Positions 7,469-16,644 are shown, counted from the stretch's first letter. The stretch is DNA of 64,000 nucleotides from Streptomyces anulatus (GCF_014650675.1 NZ_BMVK01000001.1:62001-126000), one strand, 5' to 3'. The notes: generated by a model not told the origin, from the sequence alone. Program-made: numbers and translations.

Positions 7469-9510
7469 GTACGCCGTATCCCTTCACCGCGATCGTCGGT
7501 CAGGACGACCTTCGGCTCGGGCTGTTGCTGAACGCGGTCAGTCCGGCTGTCGGCGGGGTGCTCGTGCGGGGCGAGAAGGGGACCGCCAAGTCCACCGCCG
7601 TGCGGGCGCTCGCCGCGCTCGTGCCGGAGGTCTCCGTCGTTCCGGGGTGCCGGTTCTCCTGTGATCCCGTCTCCCCCGATCCGGCGTGTCCCGACGGGCC
7701 GCACGCGGAGGCCGCCGGTGTGTCGCGGGCCGCGCGGACCGTGGAGCTGCCCGTCGGCGCGTCCGAGGACCGGCTCGTGGGAGCGCTGGACATCGAGCGG
7801 GCGCTGTCGGAGGGCGTGAAGGCGTTCGAGCCGGGGCTGCTGGCCGACGCGCACCGCGGGATCCTGTACGTCGACGAGGTCAACCTGCTCCACGACCACC
7901 TGGTGGACCTGCTGCTGGACGCGGCGGCCATGGGCGCCTCGTACGTCGAGCGCGAGGGCGTCTCCGTACGGCACGCGGCACGGTTCCTGCTGGTCGGGAC
8001 GATGAACCCGGAAGAGGGCGAGCTGCGGCCGCAGTTGCTGGACCGGTTCGGGCTGACCGTCGAGGTGGCCGCGTCCCGGGACACCGACGAGCGGGTCGAG
8101 GTCGTGCGGCGACGGCTCGCGTACGACGACGACCCCGAGGGGTTCGCCGCGCGCTGGGCCGGGGAGGAGAGCGCCCTGCGGGAGCGCATCGCCGCCGCGC
8201 GCGCCCTGCTGCCCCGCGTCGTGCTCGGTGACGGCGTGTTGCGGCAGATCGCCGCGACCTGCGCCGCGTTCGAGGTCGACGGGATGCGGGCCGACATCGT
8301 GATGGCCCGTACCGCGACCGCGCTCGCCGCCTGGGCGGGCCGCGAGGAGGTCACCGCCGACGATGTGCGGCAGGCCGCTCTCCTCGCGCTCCCCCACCGG
8401 CGTCGCCGCAACCCGTTCGACGCGCCCGGCCTGGACGAGGACAAGCTCGACCAGACCCTGGACGAGGCCGGTCCGCAGGAGAACAACGACGGTGACGACC
8501 GGCCCGATCCCGATCCCGACGGGGGTGGGGACGATGACGGCGGTGGCGGCGGTGGTGGCGGTGTGCCGCCGCAGGCCGACGGGGACCATACGCCGCCCCG
8601 GGGCGAGAGTGGCGACACGCCGTCACAGGCCCCCGAGGGCAGCCCCGACGCGCCCGGCCGGTCCACCGGGGCCGAGCAGCAGCCGGTGGCGTCCGCCGAG
8701 CCGTTCCGGACGAAGATGCTCAGCGTGCCGGGGCTCGGCGAGGGCGCTGCGGGGCGGCGCTCCCGGGCCCGTACCGAGCACGGGCGCACCACCGGCGCCC
8801 GCCGCCCGCAGGGGGCGCTGACCAAGCTGCACCTGGCCGCGACCGTGCAGGCCGCCGCCCCGCACCAGCGGGCGCGCGGGCGTTCCGGGCGGGGGCTCGT
8901 GGTGCGCCGGGACGATCTGCGGCAGGCGACCCGGGAGGGGCGGGAGGGCAACCTCGTGCTGTTCGTCGTGGACGCGTCGGGCTCGATGGCGGCGCGGCAG
9001 CGGATGAGCGCGGTCAAGGGGGCCGTGCTGTCGCTGCTGCTGGACGCCTACCAGCGGCGGGACAAGGTCGGCCTGGTCACCTTCCGGGGCAAGGAGGCGG
9101 AGGTGGCGCTGCCGCCGACCTCGTCCGTGGACGCGGCCGCCTCCCGGCTGGAGTCGCTGCCAACCGGGGGCCGCACCCCGCTGGCCGCCGGTCTGCTCAA
9201 GGCGCACGACGTGCTGCGGGTGGAGCGGCTGCGCGATCCGTCGCGGCGGCCCCTGCTCGTCGTGGTGACGGACGGCCGGGCGACCGGCGGGCCGGAGCCG
9301 GTGGCGCTCGCGGGCCGGGCCGGCCGGCTGCACCGCTCGGAGGGGACGGCATCCGTCGTCGTGGACTGCGAGTCGGGGTACGTACGCCTCGGTCTCGCCG
9401 GGGAACTCGCCCGGGAACTGGGAGGCACCGCCGTCACGCTCGACGAGCTGCGGGCCGACTCGATCGCCGGGCTCGTCAAGGACGTCACCGCAGCCGGGAG
9501 GGCCGCTTAA
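7465..9510 (+). CDS. Fused AAA+/VWA magnesium-chelatase-like protein (cobalt chelatase subunit)
   Basis: 681-residue ChlI-ChlD type fusion that would power metal insertion together with a large CobN/ChlH subunit. The AAA+ domain has Walker [10 protein letters not shown] (36-44) and Walker B ILYVDEVN (about 133). An acidic, Gly- and Pro-rich linker (about 330-410) joins a von Willebrand A domain with the MIDAS motif DASGSM (about 502) and the TGGRTPL element. It sits between cobQ and cobO with overlapping stop/start codons on both sides (GTGA at 7465, TAATG at 9508), so it belongs to the cobalamin operon. CobN itself is not in this window. Confidence 0.9.
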   Translation: MSTPYPFTAIVGQDDLRLGLLLNAVSPAVGGVLVRGEKGTAKSTAVRALAALVPEVSVVPGCRFSCDPVSPDPACPDGPHAEAAGVSRAARTVELPVGASEDRLVGALDIERALSEGVKAFEPGLLADAHRGILYVDEVNLLHDHLVDLLLDAAAMGASYVEREGVSVRHAARFLLVGTMNPEEGELRPQLLDRFGLTVEVAASRDTDERVEVVRRRLAYDDDPEGFAARWAGEESALRERIAAARALLPRVVLGDGVLRQIAATCAAFEVDGMRADIVMARTATALAAWAGREEVTADDVRQAALLALPHRRRRNPFDAPGLDEDKLDQTLDEAGPQENNDGDDRPDPDPDGGGDDDGGGGGGGGVPPQADGDHTPPRGESGDTPSQAPEGSPDAPGRSTGAEQQPVASAEPFRTKMLSVPGLGEGAAGRRSRARTEHGRTTGARRPQGALTKLHLAATVQAAAPHQRARGRSGRGLVVRRDDLRQATREGREGNLVLFVVDASGSMAARQRMSAVKGAVLSLLLDAYQRRDKVGLVTFRGKEAEVALPPTSSVDAAASRLESLPTGGRTPLAAGLLKAHDVLRVERLRDPSRRPLLVVVTDGRATGGPEPVALAGRAGRLHRSEGTASVVVDCESGYVRLGLAGELARELGGTAVTLDELRADSIAGLVKDVTAAGRAA

Positions 9511-10109
9511 TGCCGCAGGGACAGCCGACATCGGTGCCGGACGACGGGCTCACCACCCGTCAGCGGCGCAACCGTCCGCTCCTCTTCGTCCACACGGGTA
9601 TCGGCAAGGGCAAGTCGACCGCCGCCTTCGGGCTCGCGCTGCGGGCCTGGAACCAGGGCTGGCCGATCGGGGTGTTCCAGTTCGTGAAGTCCGCGAAGTG
9701 GAAGGTCGGCGAGGAGAACGCGCTGAAGGTCCTCGGAGCGAGCGGCGAGGGCGGCACCGTCGACTGGCACAAGATGGGCGAGGGCTGGTCCTGGGTCCAG
9801 CGCGACGGTCAGCTGGACAACGAGGAGAAGGCCCGCGAGGGCTGGGAGCAGGTCAAGCGCGACCTGGCGGCCGAGACGTACAAGCTGTACGTGCTCGACG
9901 AGTTCGCGTACCCGATGCACTGGGGCTGGATCGACACCGACGAGGTCGTCGAGGTGATGCGGAACCGGCCCGGCACCCAGCATGTGGTGATCACCGGCCG
10001 CAACGCACCGGACGCGCTGATCGAGGCCGCCGACCTGGTGACCGACATGTCGAAGGTCAAGCACCCGATGGACGCGGGGCAGAAGGGCCAGAGGGGCATC
10101 GAGTGGTGA
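9510..10109 (+). CDS. cobO: Cob(I)yrinic acid a,c-diamide adenosyltransferase
   Basis: 199-residue corrinoid adenosyltransferase of the CobA/CobO/BtuR family; it transfers the 5'-deoxyadenosyl group of ATP to the reduced cobalt. The P-loop GIGKGKSTAAFG is at residues 30-41, and the family blocks GVFQFVKSAKWKVGEENAL, LYVLDEFAYPMHWGW and HVVITGRNAPDALIEAADLVTDM follow in order. The ATG overlaps the chelatase stop (TAATG), and the stop overlaps the cobB GTG (GTGA). Confidence 0.95.
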   Translation: MPQGQPTSVPDDGLTTRQRRNRPLLFVHTGIGKGKSTAAFGLALRAWNQGWPIGVFQFVKSAKWKVGEENALKVLGASGEGGTVDWHKMGEGWSWVQRDGQLDNEEKAREGWEQVKRDLAAETYKLYVLDEFAYPMHWGWIDTDEVVEVMRNRPGTQHVVITGRNAPDALIEAADLVTDMSKVKHPMDAGQKGQRGIEW

Positions 10110-11455
10110 GTACGCCCCGTCTGGTCATCGCCGCTCCGGCCTCCAACAGCGGCAAGACCACCGTCGCCACCGGCCTGATGGCCGCCTTCGCCGCGCGCGG
10201 GCTCGCCGTCTCCCCGCACAAGGTGGGGCCGGACTACATCGATCCGGGCTATCACTCGCTGGCGACGGGACGCCCCGGCCGCAATCTCGACGCGTACATG
10301 TGCGGGACGGATCTGATCGCCCCGCTGTTCGCGCACGGGTCGGCGGGGTGCGACCTCGCCGTGGTCGAGGGCGTGATGGGGCTGTACGACGGCGCCTCGG
10401 GCCAGGGGGAGCTGGCGTCCACCGCGCAGGTGGCGAAGCTGCTGCGCGCCCCCGTGGTGCTGGTGGTGGACGCCTCCTCGCAGTCCCGTTCGGTGGCGGC
10501 CCTGGTGCACGGGTTCGCCTCCTGGGACCCCGAGGTCCGGATCGGCGGGGTGATCCTGAACAAGGTGGCCTCCGACCGGCACGAGGCGCTGCTGCGGGAC
10601 GCGTTGGACGAGTCGGGGCTGCCGGTCCTGGGCGTGCTGCGCCGGGCCCCGCAGGTGGCGACGCCCTCGCGCCATCTGGGGCTGGTCCCGGTGGCCGAGC
10701 GGGGGTCCGAGGCCGTGGACGCCGTGGCGGCGATGGGTGAGCGGGTGCGCGCCGGGTGCGACCTGGACGCGCTGATGGCGCTGGCCCGGACCGCTCCGGC
10801 CCTGCCGGACGCGGCGTGGGAGCCGCCGCCCGCCTCGGTCACCGGTTCCGTGCGGCCCGTCGTGGCCGTGGCCGGCGGGGCGGCGTTCACCTTCGCGTAC
10901 GCGGAGCACGCCGAGCTGCTGACGGCGGCCGGCGCGGAGGTCGTGGTCTTCGACCCGCTGCGGGACGAGAAGCTGCCGGTGGGTACGGCGGGGCTCGTGA
11001 TCGGCGGCGGGTTCCCGGAGATGTACGCCCCCGAGCTCTCCGCCAACGAGCCGTTGCGGCGGGCGGTCACGGAACTGGCCCTGAGCGGCGCCCCGGTGGC
11101 GGCCGAGTGCGCGGGGCTGCTGTATCTGGCGCGGGAGCTGGACGGGAAGCCCATGTGCGGGGTGCTGGACGCCGAGGCCCGGATGTCCGAGCGCCTCACG
11201 CTCGGGTACCGGCAAGCGGTGGCCGTGTCGGACAGTGCGCTGGCGGTGGCGGGGACCCGGATGCGCGGTCATGAGTTCCATCGCACGGTGCTGGAGCCGG
11301 GGGCGGGGACCACGCCCGCCTGGGGCATGCACCAGCCGGAGCGGCGGGTCGAGGGGTACGTCCAGCGGGGCGTGCACGCGAGCTATCTGCACACCCACTG
11401 GGCCGCGTCGCCCGGAGTGGCCCGGCGGTTCGTCGAGCACTGTCGGGCGCGGTGA
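10106..11455 (+). CDS. cobB: Cobyrinic acid a,c-diamide synthase CobB/CbiA
   Basis: 449-residue glutamine-dependent enzyme that amidates side chains a and c of (hydrogeno)cobyrinic acid using ATP. APASNSGKTTVATG near residue 10 is the P-loop; KVGPDYIDPGYH and EGVMGLYDG are family blocks. The amidotransferase half contains AAECAGLLYLAREL (nucleophile Cys), GHEFHRT and SYLHTHWA. I chose the GTG at 10106 because it overlaps the cobO stop as in the other junctions; the open frame continues upstream inside cobO only as a shadow. The stop codon lies in the first copy of a 20-bp tandem repeat. Confidence 0.93.
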   Translation: MSTPRLVIAAPASNSGKTTVATGLMAAFAARGLAVSPHKVGPDYIDPGYHSLATGRPGRNLDAYMCGTDLIAPLFAHGSAGCDLAVVEGVMGLYDGASGQGELASTAQVAKLLRAPVVLVVDASSQSRSVAALVHGFASWDPEVRIGGVILNKVASDRHEALLRDALDESGLPVLGVLRRAPQVATPSRHLGLVPVAERGSEAVDAVAAMGERVRAGCDLDALMALARTAPALPDAAWEPPPASVTGSVRPVVAVAGGAAFTFAYAEHAELLTAAGAEVVVFDPLRDEKLPVGTAGLVIGGGFPEMYAPELSANEPLRRAVTELALSGAPVAAECAGLLYLARELDGKPMCGVLDAEARMSERLTLGYRQAVAVSDSALAVAGTRMRGHEFHRTVLEPGAGTTPAWGMHQPERRVEGYVQRGVHASYLHTHWAASPGVARRFVEHCRAR

Positions 11456-11506
11456 ACCACGGTCCAGCGCGGTGAACCACGGTCCAGCGCGGTGAACCGC
11501 GGTCCA
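11447..11506. repeat. Three tandem 20-bp repeats spanning the cobB stop codon
   Basis: GCGCGGTGAACCACGGTCCA occurs at 11447-11466 and 11467-11486, and once more at 11487-11506 with one change (CCACGG to CCGCGG). Each unit contains a TGA, and the first supplies the cobB stop. It looks like recent slippage duplication; no hairpin long enough for a terminator is formed. Confidence 0.9.
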
Positions 11507-11550
11507 GGGGGCGTGTCCTTCGTGACGAAGCGCTCGGGCGTACGCGGGGC

Positions 11551-12273
11551 TCACTCCGCGATGCCGACGACCAGCCAGATGAAGCCCACGCCCCCGATGG
11601 TGCAGAGAAGGGTGGAGCGGGTGGGATGGGTGTGGTGCGCCTCGGGAAGGATCTCCGCAGCGGCCAGGTAGAGCAGCGCTCCGCCGAAGAAGCCGAGATA
11701 GCCGCCGAGCAGTTCCTCCGGAAGGGTGAACAGCAGCGTCGTCGCGGCGCCCACGACCGGTGCCGCGGCGGCCGCGAACAGCATCAGGAGCGCCTTGCGG
11801 CGGGCGTTCCCGTAAAGACTGGTGAGGGTGTACGTGTTGAATCCGTCGGCGAAGTCATGACTGATCACCGCCAGCGCGACGGCCACGCCCATGGAGCCGC
11901 TGACCTGGAAGGCGGCGCCGAGCGCGATGCCGTCCATGAAGCTGTGCCCGACCATCGCGGCGGCCGCCGTCAGCCCCACCTGCGGGACGCGTTCGCCGCT
12001 CGCCCCGTGTGCCACCTGGCGTACGGCGAGCAGTCCCTCGACCAGATGGGCCGCCAGGAAGCCGCCGACGAACAGCAGCAGGGCGGCGGGCACCCCGAAC
12101 ACCGGTGTGCCCGCGGCCTCGATCGCCTCCGGCAGGAGGTCGAGTCCGACCACGCCGAGCATCAGGCCGCCCGCGAGGCCGAGCACCAGGTGACGGCGGT
12201 CGGTGACGCGTTGTGCGACCCAGCCGCCGGCCAGAGTCATCAGGAACGCGCCGAGCGCGACGAACACCGCCAT
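11551..12273 (-). CDS. ZIP-family metal permease
   Basis: 240-residue membrane protein of the ZIP (zinc/iron-regulated) transporter family with about eight hydrophobic segments. The metal-binding helices carry HSFMDGIALGAAF and SHDFADGFN, the paired H..D and H..E/D motifs of ZIPs, and a cytoplasmic HTHPTR stretch lies near the C-terminus. It is on the opposite strand from the cobalamin genes, and its 3' end faces cobB. The neighbourhood suggests uptake of cobalt or another divalent metal for corrinoid synthesis, but the ion is not readable from the sequence. Confidence 0.87.
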   Translation of the reverse strand: MAVFVALGAFLMTLAGGWVAQRVTDRRHLVLGLAGGLMLGVVGLDLLPEAIEAAGTPVFGVPAALLLFVGGFLAAHLVEGLLAVRQVAHGASGERVPQVGLTAAAAMVGHSFMDGIALGAAFQVSGSMGVAVALAVISHDFADGFNTYTLTSLYGNARRKALLMLFAAAAAPVVGAATTLLFTLPEELLGGYLGFFGGALLYLAAAEILPEAHHTHPTRSTLLCTIGGVGFIWLVVGIAE

Positions 12274-12359
12274 GGGGCCTTGCTAGCCGATCGGGCCCTC
12301 TCTCCGCATCTCAGGGTGTCCTTACCGGCGGCGTCCACCACGCCTCTCCCGCCGCCCGT

Positions 12360-12373
12360 TTCCGTATACGGAA
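12360..12373. promoter_or_regulatory. 14-bp perfect palindrome between divergent ZIP and CbiG/CobC genes
   Basis: TTCCGTATACGGAA is a perfect palindrome in the 160-bp region from which the metal permease reads left and the CbiG_C/CobC gene reads right, 60 nt before the latter's ATG. Position and symmetry suggest a repressor operator, perhaps for a metal-responsive regulator. It does not match the Streptomyces Zur or DmdR boxes as I know them. Confidence 0.45.
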
Positions 12374-12433
12374 CGGCCCCGCCTCCTCCCCTGCACCACC
12401 GAGACGTTTGATCTGAAAGGCAGGACTCCGCCG

Positions 12434-14035
12434 ATGACCGGAGCATCCGTCGGTACCGGACCGGAGTCCGGGGCCCGCAGTCTGGTGGTGGGGGTCGGCG
12501 CGCGCCGGGGCGTCCCCGGGGATGTGGTGTTCGCCCTGATCGAGGCGGTGTTGAGCGGGGCGGGGCTGGACGCGGCGGACGTGCTGGAGGTGGCGACGGT
12601 CGACGCCAAGGGGGACGAGCCGGGGATCGTGGGGGCGGCGGCCCGGCTGGGGGTGCCGGTGCGGACCCATCCGGCCGGGGCGCTGGCCGCGGTCCGCGTG
12701 CCGCACCCCTCGGGCGCGGTGGGTGCGGCGGTGGGGACTCCGTCGGTCGCGGAGGCGGCGGCGTTGATCGAGGCGGACGAACTGGTGGTGCCGAAGACCC
12801 GCGCCCCGGGCGGGAAGGCCGCCGGCAGGGGGATGGCGACCTGTGCGGTGGCCCGCCGGTTTCCGGCCGTCGTCGGGACTTTCGAGGTTTCCGGGAGGAA
12901 AACTTCCACCTCACCGGTGACGGGGGGCTCCCGCCCGTTCACCATGGCTGCCATGAATCCCCCCACGCGGAACATCGAGAGCGCAGGCCCCGACCTGCGC
13001 CACCACGGCGACGCGGAGGTGCGCGGCGAGAATCTGACCGATCTCGCCGTGAACGTCCGTACCCACACTCCCCCGGAGTGGCTGCGCGAGCGGATAGCCG
13101 CGTCGCTCACTTCGCTGGCCGCCTACCCGGACGGGTCCTCGGCCCGCGCCGCCGTCGCCGGCCGGCACGGGCTGCCGGTGGAGCGGGTGCTGCTGACGGC
13201 GGGCGCGGCCGAGGCGTTCGTCCTGATCGCCCGTGCTCTTCCGGCCCGTCGTCCGGTCGTGGTGCATCCTCAGTTCACGGAACCGGAGGCGGCTCTGCGG
13301 GCGGCAGGGCACGGGGTGGGGCGGGTGCTGCTGCGTGCCGAGGACGGCTTCCGGCTCGATCCGGAGGCGGTGCCCGAGGAGGCGGACCTCGTGGTGATCG
13401 GCAACCCGACGAACCCTACGTCCGTGCTGCATCCGGCGGCGCTGCTGGAGCGGTTGGCGCGGCCCGGGCGGACGCTGGTGGTCGACGAGGCGTTCATGGA
13501 CGTCGTGCCGGGCGAGCGTGAGGCGCTGTGCGACCGGACGGACGTCCCGGGGCTCGTGGTGCTGCGCAGCCTCACCAAGACGTGGGGGCTCGCCGGGCTG
13601 CGGATCGGTTATGTCCTGGCCGCTCCGGAGACCGTGGCGCTGCTGTCCGAGGCGCAGCCGCTGTGGCCGGTGTCGTCCCCGGCGCTGGCGGCGGCGGAGG
13701 CGTGCATGGAGCCGCGGGCGCTGGTGGAGGCGGCCGAGGCGGCGGACCGGATCACGGTGGACCGGGCCCATCTGCTCGCCGGGCTGGCCGAGTTCAGCGA
13801 GGTGGAGGTGGTGGAGGCGGCCCGGGGGCCGTTCGTCCTGGTGCGTCTGGAGCGGGCGGCGGAGGTCCGGGAGCGGCTGCGGCTGCTGGGCTTCGCGGCC
13901 CGGCGCGGGGACACGTTCCCGGGTCTGGGGCCGCAGTGGCTGCGGCTCGCGGTCCGCGACCGGGCCACGACCAATCGTTTCCTCCAGGCCCTGGACCAGG
14001 CCGTGCAGGCGCTGCCCGCGAGATCCGGGCGCTGA
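12434..14035 (+). CDS. cobC: CbiG_C/CobE domain fused to CobC-like PLP enzyme (cobalamin biosynthesis)
   Basis: 533-residue two-domain protein. Residues about 15-150 form a CbiG C-terminal/CobE domain (VVGVGARRGVPGDVVFALIEAV, VATVDAKGDEPGIVGAAA, VVPKTRAPGGKAAGRGM). After a short Ser/Thr-rich linker, residues about 175-530 are a fold-type I PLP enzyme of the Rv2231c/CobC group, with RSLTKTWGLAGLRIGY carrying the PLP lysine (about 381) and a NPTNPTS block. CobC-type enzymes make (R)-1-aminopropan-2-ol phosphate from threonine phosphate, or act as aminotransferases. A separate CobC start at 12954 (ATG of MNPPTRNIE) is possible, but the frame is continuous with no stop. Confidence 0.85.
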   Translation: MTGASVGTGPESGARSLVVGVGARRGVPGDVVFALIEAVLSGAGLDAADVLEVATVDAKGDEPGIVGAAARLGVPVRTHPAGALAAVRVPHPSGAVGAAVGTPSVAEAAALIEADELVVPKTRAPGGKAAGRGMATCAVARRFPAVVGTFEVSGRKTSTSPVTGGSRPFTMAAMNPPTRNIESAGPDLRHHGDAEVRGENLTDLAVNVRTHTPPEWLRERIAASLTSLAAYPDGSSARAAVAGRHGLPVERVLLTAGAAEAFVLIARALPARRPVVVHPQFTEPEAALRAAGHGVGRVLLRAEDGFRLDPEAVPEEADLVVIGNPTNPTSVLHPAALLERLARPGRTLVVDEAFMDVVPGEREALCDRTDVPGLVVLRSLTKTWGLAGLRIGYVLAAPETVALLSEAQPLWPVSSPALAAAEACMEPRALVEAAEAADRITVDRAHLLAGLAEFSEVEVVEAARGPFVLVRLERAAEVRERLRLLGFAARRGDTFPGLGPQWLRLAVRDRATTNRFLQALDQAVQALPARSGR

Positions 14036-14058
14036 GGGTCGTCCCTCCGGCCGGGCGT

Positions 14059-14097
14059 GCCGGGGGCGGTGTCCGTACGACGGACGCCGCCCCCGGC
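14059..14097. terminator. Bidirectional terminator between cobC and the LAETG protein gene
   Basis: A 17-bp stem (GCCGGGGGCGGTGTCCG, one G-T wobble) closes a TACGA loop, lying between the convergent stops at 14035 and 14103. It can serve both strands. Confidence 0.85.
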
Positions 14098-14102
14098 GCG
14101 TA

Positions 14103-15185
14103 TCAGCCCTGGCTGCCGGCGCGCCTGCGCGCCAGCACCGTCGCGCCCGCGCCGACGGCCAGCAGCAGGGCCGCTCCGCCCGCGATGTACGGGGTGGTGG
14201 AGCTGCCGCCGGTCTCGGCGAGGTTGGCCCCGGTGGGGGCGGTGCCGGTGTCGGAGCCGGTCTGCGTCTTCACGTCGCCGCCGCTCGTGCCGCCGTCTCC
14301 CTGGTCGCCGCCGGTGTCCCCACCGCCGCCCGTCGAACCGCCGTCGGTGGAACCGCCGTCCGTGGAGCCGCCCGTGGAACCGCCGTCCGTGGAGCCGCCC
14401 GTGGAACCGCCGTCCGTGGAGCCGCCCGTGGAACCGCCGTCCGTGGAGCCCGGCTTCTCGGGGGTCTTCGGCCCCTTCGGGGTCTCGCAGGTCGCCTCGG
14501 CGAGGGTGACCTCGCCCTCCACCTCGGCGACGTTGAGGTTCAGCGGGTTGACGGACACCTTGAGCTGGAGCGCCGTAGCGGCCGCCGTACGCTCGGTGGT
14601 GACCGTCTTCGACAGGTCGAGGGAGACCTCGCCGACGCCCGGCACCGCCACCCGGGTCGGTCCGCCCGCGGAGAGCGTCACCTTCTTGCCGAGCACTGCG
14701 ACATGGCCGAGCACGTTCGACTCGGCGACGGGCTTCCTGCCGACCTCGCAGACCGCCTTGGAGGTGACCTTCTCGACCTCGATGAGCGAGAGCACCGGCA
14801 GTCCGGGCACATGGATCCTGGCCTTCGCCAGGTTGGTGTAACCCTCGGCCCTGTGCTCGTCCACCGTGGCGTTCGCGGTGGCCACGTCGGCGCGCAGGAC
14901 GCTGACCGGGGCCCCGCCCTCCACTCCGTCCACGTTCACGCTGAGCGCGGTCTTCTCGGCGCTGGCCGGGGCCTGCACCTCGTTGAGCGTGACCTTGAGG
15001 GGCACCTGGACGGACTTGTTGAGGAGCGAGACGTCGAGCCCGGTACGGAGCACGACCGCGCTCGCCCTGCCCTCGCCGCCGGTGGTGGGCGTCGCCGGGG
15101 CTGCGTGCGCGGGGACGGCGGCAAGCAGGGCGACGGGTCCGGCGGCGACCGCCAGGGCGGCGAGACGGAAGGTGTTGCTGTTCAA
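14103..15185 (-). CDS. SCO1860-like LAETG-anchored secreted protein (class E sortase substrate)
   Basis: Secreted cell-wall protein. A signal peptide (LNSNTFRLAALAVAAGPVAL, cleavage near AHA|A) is followed by a beta-rich domain of about 220 residues with two isolated cysteines (AVCEVGR, ATCETPK). Then comes a (STDGGSTGG)n linker encoded by a 27-bp tandem repeat, and a sorting signal NLAETGGSS, a hydrophobic span and the basic tail ARRRAGSQG. LAXTG is recognised by class E sortases in Streptomyces, and SCO1860 is a known substrate of this design. I favour the TTG at 15185; an in-frame ATG at 15242 would add 19 residues that do not fit a signal peptide. Confidence 0.9.
   Translation of the reverse strand: MNSNTFRLAALAVAAGPVALLAAVPAHAAPATPTTGGEGRASAVVLRTGLDVSLLNKSVQVPLKVTLNEVQAPASAEKTALSVNVDGVEGGAPVSVLRADVATANATVDEHRAEGYTNLAKARIHVPGLPVLSLIEVEKVTSKAVCEVGRKPVAESNVLGHVAVLGKKVTLSAGGPTRVAVPGVGEVSLDLSKTVTTERTAAATALQLKVSVNPLNLNVAEVEGEVTLAEATCETPKGPKTPEKPGSTDGGSTGGSTDGGSTGGSTDGGSTGGSTDGGSTDGGSTGGGGDTGGDQGDGGTSGGDVKTQTGSDTGTAPTGANLAETGGSSTTPYIAGGAALLLAVGAGATVLARRRAGSQG
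14347..14450. repeat. 27-bp tandem repeat encoding the Ser/Thr/Gly linker
   Basis: Nearly four perfect copies of GTGGAACCGCCGTCCGTGGA + GCCGCCC (14347, 14374, 14401, and a partial copy at 14428) encode the STDGGSTGG spacer of the LAETG protein. Identity between copies at the DNA level implies recent expansion and likely copy-number variation between strains. Confidence 0.92.
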
Positions 15186-15498
15186 GATGGTGGAACCCCC
15201 ACAAGAGACATGGAGCCGCCGGCACAGTCCAATGGGGGACATCGCCTGCGCCGACGGCCTCGACTCCGTGAATCTTTACGCACTGAGGGTGAACTGGCGG
15301 ATACCTGGCGTGAGTTCACCCCAAAGGGGGGTTTCCGCGCGCATATTCGAATCTTTCGGCACGTGCGTTCGCTGATGTCACTCGTTTCACCCGGCGCGAG
15401 CCGTACAGAGCGCGCTCGCGCCGGAGCATGCGCAGAGGTGCATCAACGAGTCCGGGACCGTATCCGTCACTGCTCGTCAACACGGCACCGCGCCGCCC

Positions 15499-16599
15499 TC
15501 AGCCGATGACCCGCCCGTTCAGCACGATGTGGCGAGGCGCCGCCAGCACCCGGACGTCCGCGCGCGGGTCCTCGTCGTACACGACCAGGTCCGCCGGAGC
15601 GCCCTCCTCCAGCGCGGGCCGCCCCAGCCAGCGCCTGGCCCCCCACGCGGTGGCGGAGAGGGCCTCCAGGGGCGGGATGCCCGCCTTGACGAGTTCGGCG
15701 ACCTCGCCCGCGACCAGCCCGTGCGCCAGGGAGCCGCCCGCGTCGGTGCCGACGTAGACGGGGATCCCGGCGTCGTACGCGGCGCGCACGGTGTCGTAGC
15801 GGCGGTCGTACAGCTGCCGCATATGCGCCGACCAGCGGGGGAACCTGGCCTCGCCGCCCGCCGCGAGATCGGGGAACGTGGCGATGTTGACCAGCGTCGG
15901 GACGATCGCCACCCCCCGCTCGGCGAAGAGCGGGATGGTGTCCTCGGTGAGGCCGGTGGCGTGCTCGATACAGTCGATGCCCGCCTCCACCAGGTCGGTG
16001 AGCGACTCCTCGGCGAAACAGTGCGCGGTGACGCGGGCGCCGAGCCGGTGCGCCTCGGCGATGGCCGCCTCGACCTCGCCGCGCGGCCAGCAGGCGGTCA
16101 GGTCCCCGGCGTCGCGGTCGATCCAGTCCCCCACCAGCTTGACCCAGCCGTCCCCGCGCCGGGCCTCCCGGGCCACGTACGCGACGAGGTCGCCGGGTTC
16201 GATCTCATGGGCGTAGTTGCGGATGTAGCGGCGGGTCCTGGCGATGTGGCGGCCGGCCCTGATGATCTTCGGAAGGTCCTCGCGGTCGTCGATCCACCGG
16301 GTGTCGGAGGGCGATCCCGCGTCCCGGATCAGCAGGGTTCCGGCCTCCCGGTCGGTGAGCGCCTGCTTCTCGGCGGTCGCCGCGTCGACCGGGCCGTGCC
16401 GGTCCAGGCCCACATGGCAGTGCGCGTCGACCAGTCCGGGCAGCGCCCACCCCCTGACCGTCACCGCGCGGTCGGCGCCGGGCGGCCGCTCGTAGGTGAT
16501 CCGCCCGCCCACGGCCCACAGTTCGTCCCGCACCTCGTCCGGGCCGACGAGCACCCGGCCCTTCACCCGCAGCACCCGCTGCTCCTCCTGATCACTCAT
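15499..16599 (-). CDS. Amidohydrolase family protein
   Basis: 366-residue metal-dependent hydrolase of the amidohydrolase superfamily (imidazolonepropionase/prolidase-like group). The metal site shows as VDAHCHVGLD near residue 57, GARVTAHCFAEE (His ligand) and CIEHATGL, with GTDAGGS carrying the catalytic Asp. Short beta-sandwich strands flank the barrel, and the C-terminal GAPADLVVYDEDP is typical. I chose the ATG at 16599 (MSDQEEQRVLRV); upstream codons run into the promoter region. It is divergent from the aminotransferase gene. Substrate unknown, probably a cyclic amide or dipeptide. Confidence 0.88.
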   Translation of the reverse strand: MSDQEEQRVLRVKGRVLVGPDEVRDELWAVGGRITYERPPGADRAVTVRGWALPGLVDAHCHVGLDRHGPVDAATAEKQALTDREAGTLLIRDAGSPSDTRWIDDREDLPKIIRAGRHIARTRRYIRNYAHEIEPGDLVAYVAREARRGDGWVKLVGDWIDRDAGDLTACWPRGEVEAAIAEAHRLGARVTAHCFAEESLTDLVEAGIDCIEHATGLTEDTIPLFAERGVAIVPTLVNIATFPDLAAGGEARFPRWSAHMRQLYDRRYDTVRAAYDAGIPVYVGTDAGGSLAHGLVAGEVAELVKAGIPPLEALSATAWGARRWLGRPALEEGAPADLVVYDEDPRADVRVLAAPRHIVLNGRVIG

Positions 16600-16644
16600 A
16601 CGCGGCACTGTACGAGGCCGTCGGTAGGCTGCTGGGGCCCGTGG

